From positions 23,897,210-23,961,209 of the forward strand of contig OX031073.1 of NCBI GenBank assembly GCA_943736015.1: a DNA stretch of 64,000 nt, in the 5' to 3' direction. Both the position numbers and the translations under genes were made by a program. Of the stretch, positions 41,080 through 51,622 are shown piece after piece (the stretch's first letter is position 1; every line of letters starts with the position of its first letter). The notes beneath the pieces were generated by a model, which did no database searches, was not told the origin of the DNA, and worked only from the letters and a program-made list of their open reading frames with translations. Source of the DNA: Tridacna crocea (taxonomy: Eukaryota > Mollusca > Bivalvia > Cardiida > Cardiidae).

Positions 41080-42090
41080 GCTTCCTGGAACCATCATGTT
41101 TCTTCAAACCATCATGCCTCTTAGAACCATTTTGCTTCTAAAAACCATTATGCTTCTTGGTATCATTATATTTCTTGGTACCATCTTGCTTCTTGGTGCC
41201 ATCATGTTTCTTAGTACTTACATGTTTCTTGGTGCCATCATGAAGTTGGTACATTATCATGTTTCTTGGTACCATCATTCTTCTTGCTACCATCAAGGTT
41301 CTTGGAACTATTTTGATTCCTGGTACTATCTTGCTTCTTGGTACCATCATAATTCTTGGCACCATTATGTTTCTTGGTGCCATCAAGCTTCATGGTGTTA
41401 TCATGCATTTGTACCATCATTTTTCTTGGTATCATCATGCATTTGTACCATCATTTTTCATGGTGCCATCATGCATTTGTACCATCATGCTCATTGGTAT
41501 CATCATGCTTCTTAGTGCCATCATGCATTTGGAACCGTCATGCTTCTAGGTACCATCATGTTTCTTGGTATCATCTGACATGCTGCTTGGTACCATAATG
41601 CCTCCTGGGGCTATCATGCTTCTTGGTGCTGTCATGTTTCTTGGTACCATCATGCATTTGGTACCATTGTGCATTTGGAATTATTATGCTTTTTGGTACC
41701 ATTATGTTTCTTGGTACCATCATGCTTTTTGGTACCATCATGTGTCTTGGTACAGTTATGTTTCTTGGTACCATCATGTGTCTTGGTACCATCATGTCTC
41801 TGAGTACCATCATGCCTTTTGGTACCATCATGTGTCTTGGTGCAATTATGTTTCTTGGTACCATCATATGTTTTGGTACCATCATGTGTCTTGGTGCAAG
41901 TATGTTTCTTGGTACCATCATATGTTTTGGTACCATCATGCCTTTTGGTACCATCATGTCTCTTGGGTACCATCATGTGTCTTGGTACCATCATGCCTTT
42001 TGGTACCATCATGTTTCCGGGTACCATAATGCCCTTTGGTACCATCATGTGTCTTGGTACCATCATGTTTCTGGCACCATCATGATTTTT
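41080..42090 (+). repeat. 18-bp minisatellite array, about 56 units
   Basis: The consensus GGTACCATCATGTTTCTT repeats with point changes over about 1 kb. The period is a multiple of three with no stop in most frames, so long frames arise on both strands (for example 41623-42132 plus, 41650-42096 minus). They encode only hexapeptide repeats such as GTIMFL, SWYHHV and HDGTKK. These are not credible proteins: there is no splice context or non-repeat domain. Variant units recur at spacings of 54 and 90 bp, a weak higher-order pattern. Confidence 0.95.
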
Positions 42091-42118
42091 GTTCATTTCT
42101 GTATCTTTTCTTGTAAGC

Positions 42119-42345
42119 TCTTCACCGGATGACAGAGTTTAATTTTAGACATGCTGTAATTGAAATCATTTGCACACATCAAAATAATTGAGACCTAACA
42201 ACTGAAACTTTTGTTTAGAAGGGTAGAAACATTATGGGAAACAGAGAAAATGATGCTAGTTACCAGCTTTTTCTTCCTTTACCTGAATGTCTTCTACAAT
42301 TTTCTTTCCTATGTTTGTGAAAACTCAGGATTGTTTGGTGAAGGG
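42119..42345 (-). mobile_element. family A MITE, diverged
   Basis: Hairpin ATGCTAGTTACCAGC; right site CTAA. Directly follows the minisatellite. Confidence 0.7.
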
Positions 42346-42429
42346 CTAAATTATTTTGAAAGCATATGCAGACAACAAATAACTTGTGTCTAAAATGAGA
42401 GGATTTGTAGTTTAAAATAGCTGAAATGT

Positions 42430-42550
42430 TGTGGGCATAGTAGAAAATGCCGACTACTTGCAAATCCCATTATTTCAGGCACATTTTACTTTTTCTCTCT
42501 TAAATTTCGACAAAGACAAGTCAAACATTTTGTTAGTCAGTAAAGTTTCT
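42430..42550 (+). mobile_element. family A scrap
   Basis: AATGTTGTGGGCATAG and GACAAGTCAAACATTTTG only. Confidence 0.35.
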
Positions 42551-42654
42551 ATGGACTAAAGCAATAAATTAATTACAGTAACATGAAAAAAATATTAACA
42601 TTCATCCATTGCAGTTCCACAACAAATTAATTGTGGCCAAAATGATCACATTTC

Positions 42655-42815
42655 TCTTTATCTTGCAAAATTTCAGACATGCCCGCATTGAAAGCATTAC
42701 CAGACGACAAAATAATACAGTTCAAATGATAAAATATGTGTTGAAAACATTGTTGGAAATGAAGAAAATACTGGTTACAAAAGATTCCTCTACTCATTAT
42801 ATTTTCATAAGCAAT
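42655..42815 (-). mobile_element. family A MITE, decayed
   Basis: ATTGAAAGCATTACCAGACG and GAAGAAAATACTGGTTACA are seen; the right arm is lost. Confidence 0.5.
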
Positions 42816-43055
42816 TGCTTATAAAAACAAAAGATTTTTTGGGTACAGGAATGAAAACCCAAAGTTTCACATTTCTGTAATTTCCTGTGCATTGCCTGTG
42901 ATTTCAGTGGTCGTATTTTCTGCACACATTACAAGGAAATTAGAAAAATGTCACCATCTTATGCATGGTTCCTGTACAGTAATGACTCATTAAAGTACAG
43001 TAAATACTGTCTTGGTGACCATTTCTGGTAAATAAGCAACCTATACAGGCATTAA

Positions 43056-43277
43056 CCGTTTACCACACAGCAGAATTTTAGACCTATCCAAATCGAAAGC
43101 ATTTCTATGTGATAATTTCGCAGTGGCTCAAATGAAGCAATTTTTTCTTTGATAGAGTAGAAAACTTTGTGGGAAAAGGGGAAAATGCTGGTTACCAGCA
43201 TTTTCTCCTTTTCCCACAAAGTTTTCAAAAGGCCTCTTCCTCAGGGTCGTTAAAAGTCGTCATTCTGTGGTAAAGGG
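43056..43277 (-). mobile_element. family A MITE with paired arm change
   Basis: It is 222 bp. Left TTAA 43052-43055, right TTAC. GAAAACTTTGTGGG faces CCCACAAAGTTTTC, a matched change from ACATTGT/ACAATGT. Confidence 0.9.
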
Positions 43278-43399
43278 TTACAGAAGCATAATTAGTATAA
43301 TGACAAAAGAAAGAAGACACTGCTAAGATGCATTAACCCCTCTTTTCCCAAAATGCTGCTGAATCAATATGCAAAATCTAACGTGAATTATTAAATAAA

Positions 43400-43600
43400 T
43401 CCTCTACAGACAACAAAATAGAGGCGGTGTCCAATCAAAAGATCTTGCAGACAACAACATTAATTATATGTGACTCACATGATGGTATTCATTTGCAACA
43501 GACAAAAAAAAAACATTGTGGGAAAAGGAAAAAAATGCTGGGGACCAGCATTTTTTCCTTTTCCCATCATGTTTTCAATGGTCGAATCTAACTAAAGGTG
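43400..43600 (-). mobile_element. family A MITE with paired arm change
   Basis: AAGGAAAAAAATGCTGG faces CCAGCATTTTTTCCTT, a matched substitution. The left part is degenerate and duplicated (CAGACAACA twice). Confidence 0.7.
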
Positions 43601-44309
43601 ATACAAGATGGCTGAAAGACAGACAATTCGTCAATGCAAAATTTCCCATTTTCCTTTTTTTCGACATGAATACCATAAATAGGGACACAGTAGACTTGTC
43701 TCCTCTCTTTCTCTACAGCTAATCATTTCCTTAACTAACACAGCTATGACAGTAGCTCTTGCAACAGCCATCATGCCAATGTACGTTCATTTAGATAACG
43801 TTTAGAAAAATGTTCCGAACATGCTCCATTCAGTACATACCTCCGGAACAGTGTATTGTGTTCTGAAATATTCCTTGCGCACATTCCAGAACAGCATTCC
43901 AGAACACAGAACATTGTGCCAGAAGAGGTGAAAGGAATACGCCCCTTGTATCTAAACCGTGCCAGATAGAAAACTGGCAATAACCTAATTACCAATGGCA
44001 GCTATTGGTTGTCATTTTGTACTAAAACAACCAATCAAGCAGCATGAATATCAGAATGCCTTAATTGCTGTTTGAAAATAAGGAAGCAAGATTAATCTGA
44101 TCAGGATTCATATGCCAAACTCGCTAAAACAATTAAAAAATCTTTTGTTAGGGACTTAAGAACTTTAGTTAATGATCTTTGTGAATCAACAGTTTAAATT
44201 TCCAAGTGTAACGCTTTATCCTATTAAATCTGGAAATCCCACAGATTTCTGCTTTGCAGCATCAGGCAGATTTCTGCCTTGCAGAATTAAGTGTTACCTG
44301 TTGATGAGA
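43600..44309. other. unassigned stretch with GGAACA/TGTTCC repeats
   Basis: From 43810 to 43930 several GGAACA, AGAACA and TGTTCC motifs cluster (ATGTTCCGAACATGC). No gene evidence; a minus-strand frame (43771-43995) follows from them. Confidence 0.35.
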
Positions 44310-45016
44310 ACAAGAGGACCATGATGGTCCTATTAAGCTCACCCGAGTACTGCTCAGTAAAGGTCTACAATGAAGATAAATACCAAATATCGAGGTAAAT
44401 GATAATGAAACAAGAGCGGCAAATTGTCAAAAGATATGTCCATCCCACCGCCACAATACCATTTATTTCAAGCCATTCCTACTTAAGATTAAAAAGTTTT
44501 GCTCTGGACAAGCAATTAATGCTATAAAAATGAAGGTAAAGTGGAAATAACTCAAAATTTGTGCTAGGAAGAAATACCTTTCTTGTGTCCTGCACTCCGT
44601 AATTTTTCAACAATTATGCAAACAAATTTGAAGATGTTCAGACTAGAAATGACAAAATTGTATTCATGATGAGCAGAAAATGCTGTAAAAATGACAAAGG
44701 GAAATAATTCATAACCAGTACAAGGTAGAGTCATGGTTCTTTCACAAATGCACTCCGTATTATTGCAACAAACATGAATGTCAAGTTTCAAGTCAATTGG
44801 ACAGGAGATGACATAGTATATGGGCTCCAGATAAAGAAATATCTTATGGTCATAATATATTTTGACCAAGTTTGGTGCTGTATTGGTAAATAGTTTTAGA
44901 TACTGGAATGTAAACAAAGAAATGTGAATGGACAAACAGATGCCAAAACAGACTGACTCCGACGGACGGTGAGTGATCACAATAGCTCATCCTGAGCGCT
45001 TCATGCTCAGGTGAGC
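44310..45016 (+). mobile_element. Helentron/HINE-like element
   Basis: It starts ACAAGA then hairpin GGACCATGATGGTCC. It ends GAGCGCTTCATGCTC then AGGTGAGC. GCTCACCCGAG near the start pairs with CTCAGGTGAGC at the end with one mismatch. A start of the 35780 type (ACAAGAGCGGCAAATTGTC) is nested at about 44412. Confidence 0.65.
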
Positions 45017-45255
45017 AAAAAACATTCCGACGGGCTACAGGTTTAGTTTATGTAGTCAATTTCTCAAACCAGGTTTGTTTTATGTAATAGCTCATTTCAC
45101 TTATTTCTTCCAATAAATTGAACTTTAAATTTTGCTCATTCTTTTTTTAAAAACCTTGCAACACACAATGTTTCATTTTCCCACAATCTTTCAGACAACT
45201 TCTTATAGACGCTGTTCAGACTAGAAATTACTAGGGATTGTTTGATATAGGATAA

Positions 45256-45484
45256 ACTCTTTACAAAACAATCCCTGGTTTTCACGACTCTTTGAGGGAC
45301 GGCTTTTGAAAACATTGTGGGAAAAGGAGAAAATGCTGGTAACCAGCATTTTCTCCTTTTCCCACAATGTTTTCTACCCTATCCAAGACAGAAATGATCA
45401 CTTTAGCTACATACATATCAATTGTTGACTTCAAATGCTTGCAGTTTTGGACTGATCCAGAATTTCATCATGTGGCAAAGAGGT
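45256..45484 (+). mobile_element. TTAA-hairpin family A MITE
   Basis: Left site ATAA, right TTAA 45485-45488. Perfect hairpin arms; right half slightly longer. Confidence 0.85.
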
Positions 45485-45654
45485 TTAATGGTTTGATAAT
45501 CATAGGATTCAAAGCAAGAAATATTGCTGTGATTCCCCATACGCCTGAAAATAAAGATTTTCAACAAACTGCCTCATATCCAGTACAAACCAATAATAAG
45601 CCAGAAGCTTTGGGATAATTAAAAAGTACTTTCTCTTGGCATGTGCTGCTTTAA

Positions 45655-45875
45655 CCCATTACCACTCAATCCCTACTTTTGACGCCCCTGAGAAAGAAGC
45701 CTTTTGAAAACACTGTGGGAAAAGGAGAAAATGCTGGTAACCAGCATTTTCTCCTTTTCCCACAGTGTTTTCTACCCTTTCCAGAACAAATTTCTATTTT
45801 TCAGTCACCTTTATTTTGTCGTCTGCGAATGCTCTCAATTTGGACCAGTCCAAAATTGTCTCGTGTGGTAATGAG
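45655..45875 (+). mobile_element. TTAA-hairpin family A MITE, full length
   Basis: It is 221 bp between TTAA 45651-45654 and 45876-45879. Arms are the perfect ACACTG/CAGTGT subtype. Confidence 0.93.
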
Positions 45876-45925
45876 TTAATACGCTGGTACAATTGCTTAC
45901 TAGTTCTGTAACACTGATCTTTTAC

Positions 45926-46632
45926 TCCTTTACCAGACAACAAAATTTTAGCCCCGTCCAAATTGAAAGCCATCCTCTCAAGCCAAGGTTATGGTTACAG
46001 TACGTGGATCTTACCTTGGCAGATCAAGCCCACTTTCGAGATTCCTGCGATACACACTCTATTTGATGATGGTAATTATCCCCCTTTACTTCCTGCGATA
46101 CACACTCTATTGGATACTGTAATTATCCCCTTTACATAATATTTCTTATTGCCAATGAAATATCGTTTTGCAAACTGCTTACGAATACAATAATTCAACA
46201 AGAAACAATAACCACAAAATTAATGTACTTCCACATTCCATGGTCAGGTGCTGGGATACAGCCTAAAACCTCTGATAATTGATTGGTCACACTTTCTGTA
46301 AATATTGTTTGTCTATGGTTGTTTTTATGCAGTTAGAGCTGGCTGCAACCAATGAAAATGTGTATTGGGAGAATGTCAAAATCAAGCTCGATCTGCCAAG
46401 GGTACAGTAGCATAGTCGATCATCACCCTTGGCTTGAGAAGATGATTGAAACCATTTTGCAGACGACAATTTCAATGTGGCTCAAATAGTGCAACTGTTT
46501 CATGATAGGGTAGAAAAAATTGTGGGAAAAGGAGAAAATGCTGATTACCAGCATTTTCTTCTTTTCCCACAATGCTTTCTATAGGCTTCTTTCTCAGGGT
46601 CATGAAAAGTAGGGGTTGTGTGGTAATGCCGG
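45926..46632 (-). mobile_element. family A MITE split by a MULE-like MITE
   Basis: CCAAATTGAAAGC precedes and ATTGAAACCATTTTGCAGACG follows the insertion. Left site TTAC, right TTAA 46633-46636. Confidence 0.88.
45971..46444. mobile_element. MULE-like MITE with internal duplication
   Basis: It is 474 bp with duplication ATTGAAAGC / ATTGAAACC. GCGATACACACTCTATT..GAT occurs twice about 60 bp apart (46047 and 46094). Confidence 0.87.
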
Positions 46633-46636
46633 TTAA

Positions 46637-46797
46637 GACAACAATTTCAATGTGGTTTATATGGTGCAATCTTTCTTTGAAAAAAACATTGTGGAAATAG
46701 GAGAAAATGCAGGTTTCCAACATTTTCTCCTTTTCCCGCAATATTTCTAAGGGCCTCTTCTACAGGGTTGTGAAAACCAGGGATTGTTTGATAAGGG
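46637..46797 (-). mobile_element. family A MITE, left part missing
   Basis: It begins GACAACAATTTCAATG right after TTAA 46633-46636, an internal position. Right TTAA 46798-46801. Confidence 0.75.
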
Positions 46798-46801
46798 TTA
46801 A

Positions 46802-46991
46802 ATCAATTTGAAAGCATGTGTAGACATGAAAATAAATGTCACTCAAAAATTTAAACTTGTTTCTGGAAGAGAAAAAAATACACAATGTGGCAAAATGAGA
46901 AAATGCTAGTTATCAGCATTTTCTCCTTTTCCCACAATGTTTTAAAAAGTCCTCTGTCTTGGGGGCAATTAAAACTCAGGATCCTTTTTGG
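46802..46991 (-). mobile_element. family A MITE, left part missing
   Basis: It begins TCAATTTGAAAGCATG right after TTAA 46798-46801. The arms keep pairing at GCTAGTTATCAGC with mismatch. Confidence 0.72.
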
Positions 46992-46995
46992 TTAA

Positions 46996-47207
46996 CTCTT
47001 TACCAAACAACAAAATTTTAGACCAATCAAAAATGAGAGCATATGCAGATGATGGAAAAAATGTGACTCAAAAACTAAATTTCAGGGTGGAAAACATTGT
47101 GGGAAAAGGAGAAAATGCTGGTTACCAGCATTTTCTCCTTTTCCCTCAATGTTTTCAAAAGGCTTCTATTTCAGGGTCGTAAAAACTAAGGATTGTTTGG
47201 GAAAGGG
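46996..47207 (-). mobile_element. TTAA-hairpin family A MITE
   Basis: It lies between TTAA 46992-46995 and 47208-47211 (212 bp). Confidence 0.87.
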
Positions 47208-47211
47208 TTAA

Positions 47212-47540
47212 ATTGTAACAAAACCACAAATTTTTAGACATGCTGAAATTGAAATCATTTGCTAGATCTAGTTACCTGAGCATGTTCTCCTTTTCCCACA
47301 ATGTTTTAAAAAGTCCTCTGTCTTGGGGGCAATTAATACTAAGGATCGTTTTGGTTAAGTCTTTACTAAACAACAAAATCTTATACCAGTCAAAAATGAG
47401 AGCATATGTAGATGATGGAAAAAAATGTAACTCAAAAAGCTGAATTTCAGGGTGGAAGACATTGTAGGAAAAGGAGAAAATGCTGGTAACTAGCATTTGC
47501 CTTCAAAGGGCTTCTTTCTCAAAGATGTGAAAACCCGAGA
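47212..47540 (-). repeat. duplicated block of two MITE parts
   Basis: From 47285 the sequence repeats 46921 onward (TTCTCCTTTTCCCACAATG, TCCTCTGTCTTGGGGGCAA) with a 364-bp offset, crossing the boundary of two adjacent elements. Confidence 0.85.
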
Positions 47541-48003
47541 CAGTTTGGTAAAAAGTAAAGGAGGCATACATCAAAGATGTTCTCATTTTCCCAGGAACCC
47601 CACAATTCCATATCATTCTAAACTTGACATCATTGTCGCAAAACCACTCTAAATATGGTTAATTACTATGGACAGATAAGACAGTTCTGCAAGAAACAAT
47701 TCCACTTTTCTCAGTTTTTCCCCATATGGAGACAGAAAACGCAGGTGATTTATGATCACATGCACCTGGCTCCTGTTTTCGGTTGCCATGGCAACATTTT
47801 TTGTGGGAAATTGATTATTTTTCAACCCTTTTCCTTCTAACAGCCCCTCTCCTTACAGCAATTCTAATTTTTGTGAAGAAAAAAAAAGATAAAAACACCT
47901 ACAAAAAAAATGTACACAAATGAGTAATAAAAATGTTAGGACTTACAAAAAGAAATCTTAACTAAACTGAAGTTTTATCCTCATCAGTCTTACTGTTCAG
48001 CTG
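47541..48003. other. non-repeat stretch, no gene supported
   Basis: CATATGGAGACAGAAAACG and GGTTGCCATGGCAAC occur, but no frame or splice evidence. Confidence 0.3.
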
Positions 48004-48217
48004 ACAACAAAATTTTTACGACTTAAATCATTTTAAATCGTCAAATGACAGTTTTAAATGTGGCTCAAACTCAAGGTATTTGTCTTAAACATTATAGAAA
48101 CATTATAGGAATGAAAGAGATACTGCAGGCTACCTGCATATTCTCCATTTACTACATTGTTTTATGAAAGCCATCTTCCTCAGCTTGCTTAAACACTGGT
48201 TTGTAAGGCAAAGGGTT
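48004..48217 (-). mobile_element. family A MITE, strongly decayed
   Basis: ACAACAAAATTTTTACGAC, GGCTACCTGC and a GGCAAAGGGTTAA end. Confidence 0.5.
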
Positions 48218-48362
48218 AAACCAGATTGTGTCAGTAAATGTAAAAGGACATTTTTCAATCAGTGCTGACATAGTTATAGCAATTTTAAGTCAGGGTGAAA
48301 TCTTTTTATAAGATATTCCACAGATTTCATCTGTTACAAGAAAAAACCCAAGTTTAACTTAG

Positions 48363-48583
48363 CCCTTTACCCCACAAGGCATTTCCATGGTATCTCTAAT
48401 TGACCCTAAATAACAGCAAGGATGAAGTTGTTTCTTATGTGTATATGGCACCTTTTGATAGCATAGAAAACATTGTGGCAAAAGGTGAAATTGCTCGTCA
48501 CGAGCAATTTCACCTTTTGCCACAATGTTTTCCAAAGGCTCCTACAAGCAATGCGTAGAAATGAGTATCTATGGAGTAAAGGG
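48363..48583 (-). mobile_element. TTAA-hairpin family B MITE, full length
   Basis: It is 221 bp. Left site TTAG, right TTAA 48584-48587. Perfect arms around CTCGTCACGAG. Confidence 0.92.
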
Positions 48584-48589
48584 TTAAAG

Positions 48590-48676
48590 GACCTCAGGCT
48601 TTTTAAAAGCATTATAGAAAAGAAGAAAATGCTGGTAACCAGCATTTTCTCCTTTTCCCACAATGCTTTCTATCCT
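48590..48676 (+). mobile_element. family A hairpin fragment
   Basis: Hairpin with AGCATTATAGAAAAGAAG and a good right arm. It lies between two TTAA sites (48584, 48677). Confidence 0.65.
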
Positions 48677-48680
48677 TTAA

Positions 48681-48904
48681 CCAGCTGTACCAAACGACAA
48701 AATTTGGAATGTGACCAAATTGAAAGCATTTGCAGACGACAAATTCAACATTGATAAAATGATGATTTCTGTCTTTGATAGAGTTGAAAACACTGAGGGA
48801 AAAGGAGAAAATGCTGATTACCAGCATTTTCTCCTTTTCCCACAGTGTTTTCCAAAGACTTCTTCTTTAGGGTCGTTAAAAAGCTGGGATTGTGTGGTAA
48901 AGAC
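48681..48904 (-). mobile_element. TTAA-hairpin family A MITE
   Basis: It lies between TTAA 48677-48680 and 48905-48908. Left arm ACACTGAGGG has one mismatch with CCCACAGTGT. Confidence 0.86.
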
Positions 48905-48944
48905 TTAATTTACCAAGCAAATTCAATAACTGCAGATGTTTTAT

Positions 48945-49018
48945 TTGACATCAGCATATGCTTTTAATTTGAATGTATCTAAAATTTTGTACTGTTTTGT
49001 ACATTTGGTAAGGAGTTA
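48945..49018 (+). mobile_element. family A right-end fragment
   Basis: CATATGCTTTTAATTTG to CATTTGGTAAGGAGTTA. Confidence 0.5.
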
Positions 49019-49321
49019 TGCCAAGATCAAACTGCAAAAGAATGGAAATAGCAGAGCCAAGATCGGAAGGAAAATCTTTGGCAATCTGATCTTGATAAAG
49101 TATATATCGTAAACTAAAGCTGCTAGAGTATATATTCCTCATCTCAAAGATCTAGGTTTATTTTGTCATAGGAACCCTAAAAGCACTAAATATTTTCAAC
49201 AACCTATGTTGTGAGTACTGAGACATGAGAAAAACCTCAATTAAGGAATAATATTGTTCTCAGCACCAAAACCTTTGGATTCAATACAAAACTAATTAAC
49301 CTCAATATTTTCCTTATTTAA

Positions 49322-49477
49322 CTCTTTGCCACACAATCCCGACTTTTAACCACCTTGAGAAAAATGCCTTTGGAAAACATTGTGGAAAAGAAGATATTCA
49401 TTTGTACCAACTTTGAAGTTGTGGTCTGTAAAAGTTTTGAATTTGGATGCGTCTCAAATCTGTTATTTGGGAAGGCT
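49322..49477 (+). mobile_element. family A MITE lacking the hairpin tip and right arm
   Basis: TTAA 49318-49321 and TTAC. AACATTGTGGAAAAGAAG joins ATATTCATTTG, removing about 65 bp. Confidence 0.8.
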
Positions 49478-49481
49478 TTAC

Positions 49482-49925
49482 TCTTTACCACACAATCCCG
49501 ATTTTTAACGACCTTGAAAAGGAAGCCTTTTGAAAACATTGTGGGAAAAGAAGAAAATGCTGGTCACCAGCATTTTTTCCTTTTCCAACAATGTTTTCTT
49601 ACCATCCCAAACCAAATTTCAGTTGTTAACCCTTTACCAAACAATCCCTGGTTTTTATGACCCTAAGATAGAAGCATTTTGAAAACATTGTGGGAAAAGG
49701 AGACAATGCTGGTAACCAGCATTGTCTCCTTTTCCCACTATGTTTTCTGCCTCATTAGAAACAAATTTTAATTTTGTTATGTATTTATTTTGTAGTCTCC
49801 AAGTGCTTTGAATTTGGACCAGTCTAAAATTTTGTCATTTGGGAATGGGTTAAGTCACATTTATTTTTTTGTCTGCAAATGCTTTCCATTTGGACCAGTC
49901 TATAATATTGTTGTTTGGTGAAGAG
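49482..49925 (+). mobile_element. family A MITE hosting an inner copy
   Basis: It is interrupted after CAAATTTCAGTTG and resumes GTCACATTTATTTTT. About 220 bp without the insertion. Right site TTAG. Confidence 0.88.
49630..49849 (+). mobile_element. nested family A MITE with paired arm change
   Basis: It lies between TTAA 49626-49629 and 49850-49853. GGAGACAATGCTGG faces CCAGCATTGTCTCC, a substitution matched on both arms. Confidence 0.92.
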
Positions 49926-49959
49926 TTAGTTAACAGATATAAAGATTTTTTACAGGTCA

Positions 49960-50235
49960 ATGCAATGAAAGCATTTTGTAGATAACAAATCAAAAAGGGC
50001 TCATGATGGTTTGTCTTGAATTGATAGAGGCATTTTGGGAAAAAGGAAAAAAATGCTGGTTACCAGCATTTTCTCCTTTTTCCCACAATGCTGGTAAATT
50101 GTGTCTTTGAAGCAGTGGAAAGCATTTTTGGAAAAAGGAGAAAGCAGTGATTACCAACATTTTCTCCTTTTTTAACAATGCTTTCAAATGCCATTCAAGG
50201 GTCATTAAATGCTGGATAGTTTAGCAAAGGGTTGA
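49960..50235 (-). mobile_element. two decayed family A copies in tandem
   Basis: Two hairpin remnants (GCTGGTTACCAGC near 50058, GTGATTACCAAC near 50150) are joined near 50095. Confidence 0.6.
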
Positions 50236-50462
50236 GGAAGACGCAACAAAAAATCCATGAAGTAAAGTGATTGAAATGACATCACTAGTCCGTGAGTACA
50301 AAGTAATGAAGAAAAGCGGCTTTTCACTTTAATTAGTCAGTAATCAGAGAAGCCTATGTCCTCGCTCATTCACGGAGCCAGGTTTTATCGGTATTTCTGT
50401 CCTCCCTGACATTCGATACTCTTCCCTCAAATGGATGGCATTTCCCTACATAAACCTAATAA

Positions 50463-50585
50463 TCCTATACAACACAATGCAGACTTTTAACGACCCTGAA
50501 AAACAGGCCACTAGAAAACTTTGTGAGAAAAGGAGAAAATGCAAAACTATCTTTTGAGGCACTTTTGATATCCTCACATGCAAAA
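50463..50585 (+). mobile_element. family A MITE, hairpin deleted
   Basis: Left half and left arm run to GAGAAAATGC, then AAAACTATCTTTTGAGG. The right arm is missing. Confidence 0.65.
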
Positions 50586-50589
50586 TTAA

Positions 50590-50815
50590 CCCATTCCCAC
50601 ACAATCCCTACTTTTGATGATCCTGAGAAAGAAGCCTTTAGAAAACATTGTGGAAAAAGGAGAAAATGCTGGTAACCAGCATTTTCTCCTTTTCCCACAA
50701 TGCTTTCTAGCCTTCACAAAACAAATTTCACATTAATTTTTAAGTTACTTTTATTTTGTCATCTGCAAATGATTTTGATTTGGAGAAACCTAAAATTTTG
50801 TTGTTTGGTAATGAG
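50590..50815 (+). mobile_element. TTAA-hairpin family A MITE, full length
   Basis: It lies between TTAA 50586-50589 and 50816-50819, 226 bp. Confidence 0.9.
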
Positions 50816-50819
50816 TTAA

Positions 50820-51011
50820 ATTGAAAGCATTAGCAGATGATAATTATAGTAAGTGTAGGTTAAATGTTTTTTCTTGTCTTTCATAAGGTAGAAAACTTTG
50901 TGGGAAAAGGAGAAAATTCTGGTTACCACTTGTTTCCCCTCTCTCACAATGTTTTTTTTTTTCAGTCTTCTTTCTCAAAGTTATTAAAAGTCTACGTTGT
51001 GTGGTAAAGAG
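50820..51011 (-). mobile_element. family A MITE, left part missing
   Basis: It begins ATTGAAAGCATTAGC right after TTAA 50816-50819. Right TTAA 51012-51015. Confidence 0.72.
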
Positions 51012-51015
51012 TTAA

Positions 51016-51618
51016 AGTAATCATTTTTCAATAAAAACCTATATATCGGAAAATGTGACAATTTTTTCATGACAACAACTCATAGACGATGATAATAATT
51101 CTTGCTTACAACAAGCAAAAAGGGTTGCACAATTGTATAAAGTGAAAAATTGTCTCGGATCAGCCTGTGCAGTCTGCACAAGCTAATCCAGGACAGCACT
51201 TTGGTTTTTATGTAATTTTCTGTTTGCATAAATGTATTGAACAACAGTCTATAGTTGACATAAAGTGCCATCTCAGATTAGCCTGCACAGACTGTGTAGA
51301 CTGATCTGAGACCACACTTTACAAAAATGTCTGAATGCCCCTTTTTGCATGTTGCAATGCCATATCGTCATGTTATTGTTGTCATGAAAAAAACTGTCAC
51401 ATTTTCTGATATATTATGTTTTGCAAGCCAGATCTGAATGTTTTCTTGTACAAAAACAGGCCAACTTATATGATAGACAATATTCAAACCTGGAAAAGTA
51501 TTGTAAATATTGAAGTTTCGATGCTGCTTTTTTTTGCAAGAAACAATCAGCCACAGTATAGCTCTAACTAGTCTCATTTAAATTTCTAAACTATAGCCAT
51601 AAAGGAAACAAAAATTGT
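51016..51618. other. stretch with CAGCCTGTGCAGTCTGCAC-type palindromes
   Basis: At 51140-51310, GATCAGCCTGTGCAGTCTG and GATTAGCCTGCACAGACTG face related complements. The rest is AT-rich with no gene. Confidence 0.45.
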
Positions 51619-51622
51619 TTAA

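Noticed and set aside
41565-42132. Long open frames on both strands of the minisatellite
   Set aside because: Produced by an 18-bp repeat without stops; only hexapeptide repeats, open in several frames at once.
44564-44980. 138-codon minus-strand frame
   Set aside because: Lies inside the HINE-like element 44310-45016 with no recognised domain.
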